DNA of 64,000 nt from Firmicutes bacterium HGW-Firmicutes-15 (GTDB lineage: Bacteria; Bacillota; Syntrophomonadia; Syntrophomonadales; Syntrophomonadaceae). The notes beneath the pieces were generated by a model. It saw only the letters and a program-made list of their open reading frames with translations, ran no database searches and was not told the DNA's origin. Below, one piece after another: positions 32,724 to 40,082 of the stretch. The position numbers and the translations under genes are program-made. The stretch covers positions 87,749-151,748 of the forward strand of contig PHAA01000011.1 in NCBI GenBank assembly GCA_002840245.1, given 5' to 3'. The stretch's first letter is position 1; each line of letters opens with the position of its first letter.

Positions 32724-33860
32724 ATGCGTTTGGGGAAAGTGATGGTAGTTTTTGGCACCAGGCCAGAAGCTATTAAAATGGCTCCGGTCATTAAAGAATT
32801 AAAAAAGGTACAGGACATAGAAACACTGGTAGTGGTAACAGCCCAGCACCGGGAGATGCTGGATCAGGTTTTAAACCTATTTTCAATTGTGCCGGACTAT
32901 GACCTCGATCTCATGAAGGATCAGCAGGATTTATACAGTATCACCACTGGGGTTTTGAATGGGCTAAAGGAAATAATGGAGCAGGAGAAGCCAGATCTGG
33001 TTCTGGTGCATGGAGATACGACTACTACTTTTGCCGCCGCCCTGGCAGCTTTCTATCAGAGAATACCGGTAGGGCATGTGGAAGCAGGTTTACGTACCCG
33101 TAATAAGTTTTCTCCATATCCTGAGGAGATGAACCGTACCTTGACTGCAAGGCTTACGGAACTGCATTTTGCTCCCACCGATTTATCACGGGAAAACCTT
33201 CTGGCGGAATCCACCGCTGTTTTTAAAATCTGGGTAACTGGAAATACTGTAATAGACGCTTTGATGGAAACGGTGCAGCCTGATTATAAATTTGGCGAGG
33301 AATTAAAGGAAATTAACCTGAAAAATAGAATACTACTGGTAACTACCCACCGGCGCGAAAACTGGGGCGACCGGATGAGGGATATTTATCAGGCTCTGAT
33401 TCAACTGGTGGAAGAGTTTGATGATGTGGAAGTGGTATTCCCGGTTCATAAGAATCCAACGGTGAAGGATATAGCCCTGGAGATGCTCGAAGGCAGGGAG
33501 CGGTTTCACCTCCTGGAACCTATGGAATATGAGCCGTTTTCCAATCTCATGAATGCTTCTTATATAGTATTGACTGATTCGGGGGGGATTCAGGAGGAGG
33601 CACCTTCGCTGGGTAAGCCTGTACTAGTTCTGCGTGATACCACCGAAAGGCCGGAAGCCATCCAGGCCGGTACGGTAAAACTGGTGGGAACGATTCAGGA
33701 GCATATATATGAGGCAGCCCGGCTTTTGCTTAGTGACCGCAAGGAATACGACAAGATGGCCCATGCAGTCAACCCTTACGGAGATGGTAAGGCGGCGCGG
33801 CGTATCGTGAAGGTAGTTAAAGACTTTCTTTACGTTCGCATAGGAGCTAGTAATTTATAA
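32724..33860 (+). CDS. wecB: UDP-N-acetylglucosamine 2-epimerase (non-hydrolysing)
   Basis: Interconverts UDP-GlcNAc and UDP-ManNAc in the cytoplasm. The 378-residue length is normal. Typical stretches are FGTRPEAIKMAPVI at the start, TAQHREMLDQVL, VHGDTTTTFAAALAAFY, GHVEAGLRT, TTHRRENWG and DSGGIQEEAPSLGKPVLVLRDTTERPE, all of which line the substrate pocket. In Bacillus the homologue (mnaA/yvyH) lies near degSU and feeds teichoic acid linkage units; here it is also just upstream of degSU. GGAGG precedes the ATG. The product could serve wall polymer, or other ManNAc-derived sugars. A palindrome over its promoter suggests specific control. Confidence 0.95.
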   Translation: MRLGKVMVVFGTRPEAIKMAPVIKELKKVQDIETLVVVTAQHREMLDQVLNLFSIVPDYDLDLMKDQQDLYSITTGVLNGLKEIMEQEKPDLVLVHGDTTTTFAAALAAFYQRIPVGHVEAGLRTRNKFSPYPEEMNRTLTARLTELHFAPTDLSRENLLAESTAVFKIWVTGNTVIDALMETVQPDYKFGEELKEINLKNRILLVTTHRRENWGDRMRDIYQALIQLVEEFDDVEVVFPVHKNPTVKDIALEMLEGRERFHLLEPMEYEPFSNLMNASYIVLTDSGGIQEEAPSLGKPVLVLRDTTERPEAIQAGTVKLVGTIQEHIYEAARLLLSDRKEYDKMAHAVNPYGDGKAARRIVKVVKDFLYVRIGASNL

Positions 33861-33900
33861 ATATAAGTACAGTTAATACCGGAGGGCGAGTTAATATTTA

Positions 33901-33929
33901 CGCAAGTCAAGAACCGTCCCTAACTTGCG
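33901..33929. repeat. Palindromic repeat, GAACCGTCCC family (CGCAAGT stem)
   Basis: CGCAAGT (33901-33907) and ACTTGCG (33923-33929) enclose CAAGAACCGTCCCTA. Confidence 0.82.
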
Positions 33930-33949
33930 AATATTCTGACTAGGGGGAC

Positions 33950-33979
33950 TGCGACACGAGAACCGTCCGGGATGTCGCA
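33950..33979. repeat. Palindromic repeat, GAACCGTCCC family (TGCGACA stem)
   Basis: TGCGACA (33950-33956) and TGTCGCA (33973-33979) enclose CGAGAACCGTCCGGGA. It is only 20 bases after the preceding member, which has another stem but the same core. Confidence 0.82.
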
Positions 33980-34008
33980 CAAGGTTGCATTTGACTAAGG
34001 AGGCAAAT

Positions 34009-35439
34009 ATGTCTGAAATTAGGTTTGGATCCGATGGCTGGCGAGCCATTATGGCAGAGGATTTCACTTTTGCTAACGTTAGATTAGTGAGCCAGGGTAT
34101 TGCCAATTATTTAAAAAATAACAATCTCGGTAAAAAAGGAATTGTAGTAGGCTATGACAATAGATTTCAATCCGAACAATTTGCGGCAGAGTGTGCGCGA
34201 GTTCTGGCAGGCAATGGCATTCGGGTTTCTATGATCAAAAAATCGGTTCCCACACCTCTGGCTGCTCATGCTATTAGGATAGCTCAGGCGGGAGGGGCGA
34301 TCATGTTAACTGCCAGCCATAATCCCCCCGAGTACAATGGCATTAAATTTATACCTGAATATGCAGGGCCGGCTTTGCCCGATGTGACGGTTGCCATTGA
34401 GGAAGAGGTTAAGCGGATACAGGAGGGCGGCAAAATCTATGAACTGGATTTAAAGGAAGCCGTAACTCTGGATTTATTAAAGGAAATTGACCTGGATAGA
34501 GACTACATTAATCAAATCTTAAAAATAATTAACCCCGAATTCTTTCAGAGACGCGTTCTCAAGGTCGTGGTTGACCCTATGTATGGATCCGGGTCTGGTT
34601 ATCTGGATAGGATATTGACTGAATTAGGCTGTGAGGTTAGAACCATAAACAACTATCGGGATCCTCTTTTTGGGGGCTCTATACCCGAACCCACAGAAGC
34701 GTTGCTGCCTGATCTGAAACGAACTGTTCTAACCTATAAAGCTGATCTCGGTCTGGCTTTGGACGGAGATGCAGATCGCTTTGGTATTGTAGATGGGGAC
34801 GGGGAATTCATAGCCCCCAACCAGTTTGCTTACTTACTCTTTGACCATCTTTTGAGCACTCGCACTTTTCGAGGTCCAGTCTGTCGTTCACTTACTACCA
34901 CCCATAATCTGGATCGCATCGCTAAGCAAAACGGCCTGAGTGTAATCGAGACCCCGGTAGGATTTAAATACATATCTGAATGCTTACGGGAAAAAGGCTG
35001 TATTATTGGGGTGGAGGAGAGCGGCGGATTGAGCATATTCGGGCACGTTCCTGAAAAGGATGGCATTTTGGCCTGTGTCCTGGCAGCTGAAATACTAGCC
35101 TTTACAGGTAAGTCTTTTAAAGAGTTGAGCCAGGAAATAGTGGCGAAATATGGACTTATGCAAGGTGAGCGCTTGGATATTAAGGTAACGTGCCGAGACA
35201 AAGAACGGATATTGACGGATTTAAATGCGTATGAACCCAAAATGCTTGCTGGTATTAAAGTTGATAGATATAATGAAAGTGATGGTAAGAAAATTATCCT
35301 GGACGATGGTAGTTGGCTTTTGATTCGTCCGTCGGGGACGGAATCGCTGGTCAGGGTTTATGTGGAGGCAGAGAGTGAGAAGCAGCAAAAGGATATGCTA
35401 AACGAGGTAATAAACGCTTTGAACTTACAGCCGGATTAG
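34009..35439 (+). CDS. Phosphoglucomutase/phosphomannomutase family phosphohexomutase
   Basis: Moves phosphate between C1 and C6 of a hexose, giving sugar-1-phosphates for nucleotide-sugar synthesis such as the rfbA step. From ATG 34009 (AAGGAGG seven bases before; an upstream in-frame TTG at 33985 has no ribosome site) it has 476 residues. The phosphoserine loop is TASHNPPEYNG with Ser103. The metal loop is LDGDADRFG with Asp252, Asp254 and Asp256. The sugar loop is GVEESGGLS, and the phosphate-binding loop is RPSGTESLVRVYVEA. All four active-site loops are intact. Whether it prefers glucose, mannose or glucosamine cannot be judged. A strong terminator follows. Confidence 0.93.
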   Translation: MSEIRFGSDGWRAIMAEDFTFANVRLVSQGIANYLKNNNLGKKGIVVGYDNRFQSEQFAAECARVLAGNGIRVSMIKKSVPTPLAAHAIRIAQAGGAIMLTASHNPPEYNGIKFIPEYAGPALPDVTVAIEEEVKRIQEGGKIYELDLKEAVTLDLLKEIDLDRDYINQILKIINPEFFQRRVLKVVVDPMYGSGSGYLDRILTELGCEVRTINNYRDPLFGGSIPEPTEALLPDLKRTVLTYKADLGLALDGDADRFGIVDGDGEFIAPNQFAYLLFDHLLSTRTFRGPVCRSLTTTHNLDRIAKQNGLSVIETPVGFKYISECLREKGCIIGVEESGGLSIFGHVPEKDGILACVLAAEILAFTGKSFKELSQEIVAKYGLMQGERLDIKVTCRDKERILTDLNAYEPKMLAGIKVDRYNESDGKKIILDDGSWLLIRPSGTESLVRVYVEAESEKQQKDMLNEVINALNLQPD

Positions 35440-35449
35440 GATTTATCAA

Positions 35450-35474
35450 CCCGACTGCGGTCGGGTTTTTTTTG
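35450..35474 (+). terminator. Rho-independent terminator after the phosphohexomutase gene
   Basis: CCCGAC, a four-base TGCG loop and GTCGGG, followed by eight or nine Ts. It starts 11 bases after the stop codon. Confidence 0.92.
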
Positions 35475-35532
35475 ATTCAGGGACTGCACCAAAGGTCACG
35501 ATTTTATTTGCAAATCAGGAAGGAATTTGACG

Positions 35533-36720
35533 GTGAATGACGAAATAGGTAAATACAATAATGATGAAATTCAGCAGGGGAGACTGGATTCGGTCCTGCA
35601 GCAGGTGCTTGAGACTCTAGAAGGGGGTCGCAGGGACATATATGATATTGCCGAAGACTGCCGCAAGCAATGTGAGGCTTTGAAAACCAGGTTGGAGGAA
35701 GCCATTATTGAGACAGCAGGGCTTATTAAGCAGGTAGACAAATGCGAGCGGTTGGAAAAAATGGCCCGGGTTCGTTTGATGGAAGTAAGTCGCAATTTTA
35801 GAGCTTTTTCAGAATCATATATTAAAGAAGCCTACCAGACAGCACAGGTATTGCAAAACGAGCTTATTGGGTTAAGACAGCAGGAAGTATATCTGCGTAA
35901 AAAAAGGGATGAATTAAGCCTGCAGTTAAAAAAGTTTGAGGGCATAACCAATAAGGCGGAAGGCTGTTTGCAGACTACCAACCTCGCCTTAAAGGTTTTG
36001 GAAGTGAATGTCGCTAGAGTATCCGACACCCTGGAAGACGTTCATAGGAAGCAACAGATGGCGATTTGGAACGTAGAATCATTGGAGGCTCAGCGGAGGA
36101 AGATAGCTCGTGAGCTTCACGATGGACCGGCCCAGACCATGGCTAGTATGCTGATGAGGCTGGATCTCGTAGATTATTTATTTAAGCAGGATCCGGAACA
36201 GACCATAGAAGAGTTATCAAATATTCGAGGGATGGGCCGGGAGAGTTTGAGCGATATTAGGCGAATTATGTTTGATCTGAAGCCTAGTGCCCTAAGAGAA
36301 TTAGGGCTGGTTGCCACTCTAAAAGAGTATTTTGATGATTATGAGAGTAAATATAATTTTACCATAGAGTTTGTTTTCTTTGGTAAGGAGAGAAAATATG
36401 AACTGGCCGTCGCGATAGCTTTGTTCCGTTTGGTACAGGAGGCCATCGCTAATGTTCGTAAACATGCCGGAGTTGCTAAGGCCATGGTGAAGATGGAAGA
36501 GACGCCAGCTGGTTTAACCTTGGTTATAAAAGATGAGGGTCTAGGATTCGATGTGGATGAGGCCATTAATTCGGAAAACGATAGTTATGGCATATTGGGA
36601 ATGAAAGAACGCGCCGAACTCTTCGGGGGACGAATCAAGATTATTTCTAACCCAGGGGTGGGTACTCAAGTTATCGTGGAGTTGCCAGCAGAGGGGGAGG
36701 AAGACAGTGGACAAGATTAG
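35533..36720 (+). CDS. degS: DegS-like cytoplasmic sensor histidine kinase
   Basis: A 395-residue kinase with no membrane segment. The first ~180 residues are a long coiled coil, as in Bacillus DegS. The HisKA_3 dimerisation domain (about 180-255) has phospho-acceptor His196 in RRKIARELHDGPAQTMA. The HATPase domain (about 275-385) shows VQEAIANVRKHAG, DEGLGFD and GILGMKERAELFGGRI. GTG 35533 is chosen because AGGAAGGA lies 8 bases before it; the TTG six bases earlier is too close. The final 14 bases overlap degU. It should phosphorylate DegU in response to a cytoplasmic signal linked to motility and secretion. Synteny with degS-degU-comF-flg genes supports the name. Confidence 0.92.
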   Translation: MNDEIGKYNNDEIQQGRLDSVLQQVLETLEGGRRDIYDIAEDCRKQCEALKTRLEEAIIETAGLIKQVDKCERLEKMARVRLMEVSRNFRAFSESYIKEAYQTAQVLQNELIGLRQQEVYLRKKRDELSLQLKKFEGITNKAEGCLQTTNLALKVLEVNVARVSDTLEDVHRKQQMAIWNVESLEAQRRKIARELHDGPAQTMASMLMRLDLVDYLFKQDPEQTIEELSNIRGMGRESLSDIRRIMFDLKPSALRELGLVATLKEYFDDYESKYNFTIEFVFFGKERKYELAVAIALFRLVQEAIANVRKHAGVAKAMVKMEETPAGLTLVIKDEGLGFDVDEAINSENDSYGILGMKERAELFGGRIKIISNPGVGTQVIVELPAEGEEDSGQD

Positions 36721-37348
36721 GATATTAATAGCTGATGATCATACCATGGTTAGAGAAGGTTTAAGAAAACTGCTTCAAACCGATGAAAATCTTGAGATTA
36801 TTGCTGAAGTGGGGGATGGACAGGGAGCTATTAACGTGGCTCGCAAAGAGAAACCGGATATCATATTGATGGATATAAATATGCCCGGCACTAATGGTCT
36901 GGCTGCTACTCTGATTATCAAGAAGGAACTGCCTGCCACCAAAGTAATAGCGGTAACTATATATGAGGACGAAGAAGTAGTCGAGATGGTTAAAGCGGGA
37001 GTCTCTGCTTACATATTAAAGGATGTGGCTGGTAGTGAACTCATTAGCACCATTCATAAGGTCATGGCTGGTGAGGTAGTGATACACCCTCGTGTAGCCA
37101 AAAGGTTAATCAAAGAGTTAATTCGCAATGAAAATAAAAAAGATGAAATTAAATTGACCAGACGGGAAAAAGATGTGCTGACCCTCTTGGTTCAGGGCAG
37201 CAGCAACAAAAATATTGCCGATATTATGTTTATAAGTGAGAAAACGGTAAAAAATCACCTAACCAGTATTTTCAGGAAACTGGGCGTTAAAGACCGAACT
37301 CAGGCTGCAGTTTATGCCCTGAAAAACAACATGGTAGAAGCAGATTAA
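36707..37348 (+). CDS. degU: DegU-like response regulator (REC + LuxR-type HTH)
   Basis: A 213-residue NarL/FixJ family regulator. The receiver domain (1-120) has acidic Asp10-Asp11, phospho-acceptor Asp56 (ILMDINMPG), Thr and the Lys of YILKDVAG. The C-terminal helix-turn-helix (about 148-210) reads LTRREKDVLTLLVQGSSNKN then ISEKTVKNHLTSIFRKLGV. The GTG start lies within the end of degS, so both are co-translated. In Bacillus DegU controls flagellar, exoenzyme and competence genes; the adjacent comFC and flagellar block here is the same arrangement. The promoter of the pair was not clearly located. Confidence 0.94.
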   Translation: MDKIRILIADDHTMVREGLRKLLQTDENLEIIAEVGDGQGAINVARKEKPDIILMDINMPGTNGLAATLIIKKELPATKVIAVTIYEDEEVVEMVKAGVSAYILKDVAGSELISTIHKVMAGEVVIHPRVAKRLIKELIRNENKKDEIKLTRREKDVLTLLVQGSSNKNIADIMFISEKTVKNHLTSIFRKLGVKDRTQAAVYALKNNMVEAD

Positions 37349-37360
37349 TTAGATGACACA

Positions 37361-37416
37361 GGAACGGCGAAATAATGTCCGCTTAAAAGCGATAAGTTAT
37401 TGTTTTACCGTTCCTA
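37361..37416. other. Long imperfect hairpin after degU
   Basis: AGGAACGG at 37361 and CCGTTCCT ending at 37416 are exact inverses; inner AATAA/TTATT segments also pair, giving a stem of about 16 bases with bulges. The U-rich tail of a classical terminator is lacking. It could end degSU transcription or act in the leader of the small downstream gene. Confidence 0.5.
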
Positions 37417-37538
37417 AACGGTCGGGTAATCAATTCACCTCTTACCGGCATATTATGTACAAATAAGGGATTATGAAATAATAAGACCAGATGAGAGCTT
37501 AATATTTTGTGATCCCTAAGCCGGAGGGAGGTTTTCCT

Positions 37539-37700
37539 GTGCTCATAGTACTTAAACTGACTTGTTTTGGCATTTGGCTCTTAATTATGCTAATTATTAT
37601 TAACGCCGTTCATAAGAAGCACAAGTTCCCCGCCCAGAATTATAATTTGCAGCTGCAGGATGAAGCTAAGCACCCGTTTCAAGGGGAAGGCTCTTCATGA
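37539..37700 (+). CDS. Small single-pass membrane protein of unknown function
   Basis: A 53-residue protein beginning at GTG 37539 after GGAGGGAGG with 8-base spacing. A longer version from the GTG at 37509 would translate through the ribosome site and is less likely. One hydrophobic helix (about 3-25, LIVLKLTCFGIWLLIMLIII) is followed by a basic patch (HKKHKF) and a polar tail. It sits between degU and comFC, where Bacillus has yviA, comFA and comFB; I see no relation to these. The strong ribosome site argues that it is real. The function is unknown. Confidence 0.6.
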   Translation: MLIVLKLTCFGIWLLIMLIIINAVHKKHKFPAQNYNLQLQDEAKHPFQGEGSS

Positions 37701-37770
37701 CAGGCTTTGCATATCAAAAGAATCATCCCCTTGACCCCCGTACTTTTGACATCGAGAGAAATTATATGAA

Positions 37771-37785
37771 ATAGTATGGTATAAT
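37771..37785 (+). promoter_or_regulatory. Extended -10 promoter candidate for comFC-yvyF
   Basis: TATGGTATAAT (37775-37785) has a perfect TATAAT with the TG extension; the -35 is weak. It lies about 105 bases before comFC. A second similar TGGTATAA occurs near 37815-37822. Confidence 0.45.
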
Positions 37786-37888
37786 ATTGTCCATATTGTA
37801 AATGTATGGTTAAAATGGTATAAAGGATATTGTCAAAAGAACCTTGTTACGCTCCTTTCGCAGAATTATTCATAAATGAGGTGTTATA

Positions 37889-38608
37889 ATGTTCGCCCCT
37901 TTACTAGACATCCTGTTTCCTCAGGAAACATGTTGTATTTGTCGCAAACCCGGAAAATTTGGAAGCAGGCAGCCTTGGTGTCAGGAATGCACTGATAAGA
38001 TGATAGAATTGCAGTGCTCCTGTTCTATATGCGAGAAATGTGGTAAGTATTTGGAGGAGGGGGAGACCCTATGTGCCGATTGTCGGAACAGCCCTCCTCA
38101 GTTTGAAGTGGCCCGTGCGGTAGGTCCTTATGAGGAACCTTACCGTATCGCTACCAAGGTATTAAAATTTATGGGCAGAAAACATTTAGCCCCGCAGATG
38201 GGTAACATGATGGTAAAGAAAATTCAGCAAGAGTCCAGATTTGGAAAGATTGATCTAATACTGCCGGTGCCTATATCCCGGAAAGGCCTCCAAAAAAGGG
38301 GCTTCAATCAGACTGAGCTGCTTGCCCGGCAGATCAGCAAAGAATTAGGGGTTAAAATGGACAGCACGGTAATACGCAGAGTCAAGGAAACGCCTTCCCA
38401 GACCGAGCTGTCCCGTGAAGAACGGGAGAAAAATCTCCTGTGTGCCTTTGAGGTAACTGATAAAAAAAGGGTATATAATAAGAACATACTGGTAGTCGAT
38501 GATGTTTATACTACCGGTTCCACCGGTCGAGAGTGTACCCGCACACTATTAGAGGCGGGAGCGGCTCGAGTTTGTATAATTACCTGGGCTACCGGCAAAG
38601 GATTTTAG
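37889..38608 (+). CDS. comFC: ComF family protein (ComFC-like phosphoribosyltransferase-fold)
   Basis: A 239-residue protein. The N-terminal zinc-ribbon part has several Cys pairs (C-C-I-C-R, W-C-Q-E-C, C-S-I-C-E-K-C and C-A-D-C). The phosphoribosyltransferase fold carries the PRPP motif ILVVDDVYTTGSTGRE near residues 200-216. The intervening LILPVPISRKGLQKRGFNQTELLARQISKELG is the family hallmark, abbreviated here as PVPxxxxxxxxRGFNQ. In Bacillus ComFC helps DNA uptake, acting with the ComFA helicase. comFA is not seen next to it here, so a role in natural transformation is uncertain. GAGGTG precedes the ATG. It leads the flagellar block. Confidence 0.92.
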   Translation: MFAPLLDILFPQETCCICRKPGKFGSRQPWCQECTDKMIELQCSCSICEKCGKYLEEGETLCADCRNSPPQFEVARAVGPYEEPYRIATKVLKFMGRKHLAPQMGNMMVKKIQQESRFGKIDLILPVPISRKGLQKRGFNQTELLARQISKELGVKMDSTVIRRVKETPSQTELSREEREKNLLCAFEVTDKKRVYNKNILVVDDVYTTGSTGRECTRTLLEAGAARVCIITWATGKGF

Positions 38609-38642
38609 AAAGGTAAAATATATTTAAAGGGAGGGAACGCAT

Positions 38643-39056
38643 ATGAATGCTAGTTTGAGAAATTGTCCCGAGTGTGGTCGAGTTTTTGGGTATATGGGCA
38701 GGAACCTGTGTCCAGATTGTCTGGATAAGGAAGAGAAAGACTTTAAGGAAGTTAGAAAGTATGTGCGTGACCATCCGGGTGCTGGGGTATTTGAAGTAGC
38801 TGAGGGAACAGGCATTGAGGAAGAGACAATCATGCAGTTTCTGCGGGATGGACGCTTGCAGTCCCGGGGTTTCCAGGGCACATTGGAGTGTGAACGCTGC
38901 GGGAATAAGATAAGTGGAGGCAGGTACTGCGAGTTTTGCAAGGGGCAAATGGATGCTAGTATAAGACAAGTTTCTCCCTCCAGGACTAAGACGCAAGAGG
39001 TGAAACCTGCTCCTACGGTCCAGAAACAGGGACATAAAATGTATACTAAGGACTGA
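38643..39056 (+). CDS. yvyF: YvyF-like flagellar operon protein (TIGR03826 type)
   Basis: A 137-residue protein with an N-terminal zinc ribbon (NCPECGRVF...LCPDCLDKEE), a winged-helix-like middle (VRDHPGAGVFEVAEGTGIEEETIMQFLRDGRL, given in order only) and a second zinc ribbon (CERCGNKIS...YCEFCKGQM). The tail is polar. This order is typical of YvyF, always found between comFC and flgM in Firmicutes. Its exact task in flagellar gene control is not settled. GGGAGGG lies before the ATG. A terminator-like hairpin follows at 39138. Confidence 0.9.
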   Translation: MNASLRNCPECGRVFGYMGRNLCPDCLDKEEKDFKEVRKYVRDHPGAGVFEVAEGTGIEEETIMQFLRDGRLQSRGFQGTLECERCGNKISGGRYCEFCKGQMDASIRQVSPSRTKTQEVKPAPTVQKQGHKMYTKD

Positions 39057-39137
39057 TTACCAGATATCACCTTCTCATGTGAGCGCGTGATGAAGATAAA
39101 CAGAGATATACAGAGTAAAACGATAATAAATAAGATA

Positions 39138-39176
39138 AGAAGAGCGTAAATGGTTTTAAGCTTCTTCTTTTTTTTT
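39138..39176 (+). terminator. Rho-independent terminator candidate between yvyF and flgM
   Basis: AGAAGAGC pairs with GCTTCTTCT (one bulge) around a 14-base loop and is followed by eight Ts. flgM would then have its own promoter, which I could not place with confidence. Confidence 0.65.
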
Positions 39177-39228
39177 GCGAAGTATTATATATGATATGTA
39201 AGATACAAAAATATTGGGGTGGTAAAAG

Positions 39229-39528
39229 ATGATTATTTCTAATAATCAAATACAGCGTCTATTGAAAACCTATGGCAAGGATTTGAATCCCAGCGTTAAC
39301 CCGGTAAAAGACATTAAATCTAAATCCGTAGCCCGTGATGAGTTAGCAATTTCCGGTGAGAGTAAGATAAAGCAGCGGGCCTTTCAGGCAGCTCGGCAGT
39401 CTGAGGATATAAGGCAGGATAAGGTGAATGCGCTGGCAGAAGAAATATCCGCAGGCACTTACATCCGTTCCGATGATGAAGTAGCTGAAAAAATGATTGC
39501 CTTAGCCATCGTCGATAAGCTGGTATAA
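39229..39528 (+). CDS. flgM: Anti-sigma-28 factor FlgM
   Basis: A 99-residue protein that binds and inhibits the flagellar sigma factor (SigD/FliA) until the hook is complete. The C-terminal binding region is recognisable (RQDKVNALAEEISAGTYIRSDDEVAEKMIA, in order: D-K-V-x-x-L-A-x-E-I-x-x-G-T-Y, then V-A-E-K-M). The N-terminal half is loosely structured, as is usual. GGGGTGG precedes the ATG. It stands four bases before flgN and opens the hook-filament junction gene run, as in Bacillus. Confidence 0.92.
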   Translation: MIISNNQIQRLLKTYGKDLNPSVNPVKDIKSKSVARDELAISGESKIKQRAFQAARQSEDIRQDKVNALAEEISAGTYIRSDDEVAEKMIALAIVDKLV

Positions 39529-39532
39529 TAGA

Positions 39533-40057
39533 ATGTTTGCAGTCTTGGATAAGGATATTATAGACTTCATTGATATACTGGGGAAACAAAATCGGGTATT
39601 AGATAGTCTGGTACAGATGGAAGAGAAAAAGCGACAGGTCATAATTCTGGGTCAGGTGGAAGAACTGAACAAAATCATGCAAAAGGAGGGCATCCTTGTT
39701 TCTAATATTCAGAAGCTGGAAGATGCCCGTTTTAAATCACATGAGAAGCTGGCTAGAATATGGGGAATGTCAGTAGATGAATTGCCAGCCAGTCTGATAT
39801 CGGCGAGGGTGAAAGAAACGTGGCCTGAATTGGCTGGGGAACTACAGGTTGCTATCGAAAAGCTTACTCACAGCTTATCTCAGCTTAAGGCCATGAACGA
39901 GGAGAATAACAATTTAATAAACCAATCGCTGGACTATATCCATAGCTTGCAGTCCCTGCTGACTGGTGAAGTAGCGGGAACCTACTCGGATATGGGTATG
40001 CAGGTGGATGAAACCACTTCTCGTCCGACTATACGGTTACTGGATAAGAAAATATGA
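39533..40057 (+). CDS. flgN: FlgN-type export chaperone for FlgK and FlgL
   Basis: A 174-residue helical cytoplasmic protein. FlgN chaperones keep hook-junction proteins soluble and deliver them to the flagellar export gate. Long heptad-like helices are visible (IDFIDILGKQNRVLDSLVQMEEKKRQ near the N-terminus and LKAMNEENNNLINQSLDYI near 120-140, shown as fragments), with no Cys. The immediate neighbours are flgM upstream and its predicted clients flgK and flgL downstream. The ribosome site is not obvious, because the start lies right after flgM, so coupling is likely. Confidence 0.88.
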   Translation: MFAVLDKDIIDFIDILGKQNRVLDSLVQMEEKKRQVIILGQVEELNKIMQKEGILVSNIQKLEDARFKSHEKLARIWGMSVDELPASLISARVKETWPELAGELQVAIEKLTHSLSQLKAMNEENNNLINQSLDYIHSLQSLLTGEVAGTYSDMGMQVDETTSRPTIRLLDKKI

Positions 40058-40082
40058 TATTCATAGGAAGCGAGGATAATCA

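Noticed and set aside
33985..34008. Longer phosphohexomutase from TTG 33985
   Set aside because: It would translate through the AAGGAGG ribosome site; ATG 34009 has correct spacing and a usual N-terminus.
37361..37416. c-di-GMP or other known riboswitch before the small membrane gene
   Set aside because: None of the conserved cores I know (such as the GEMM motif) could be found.
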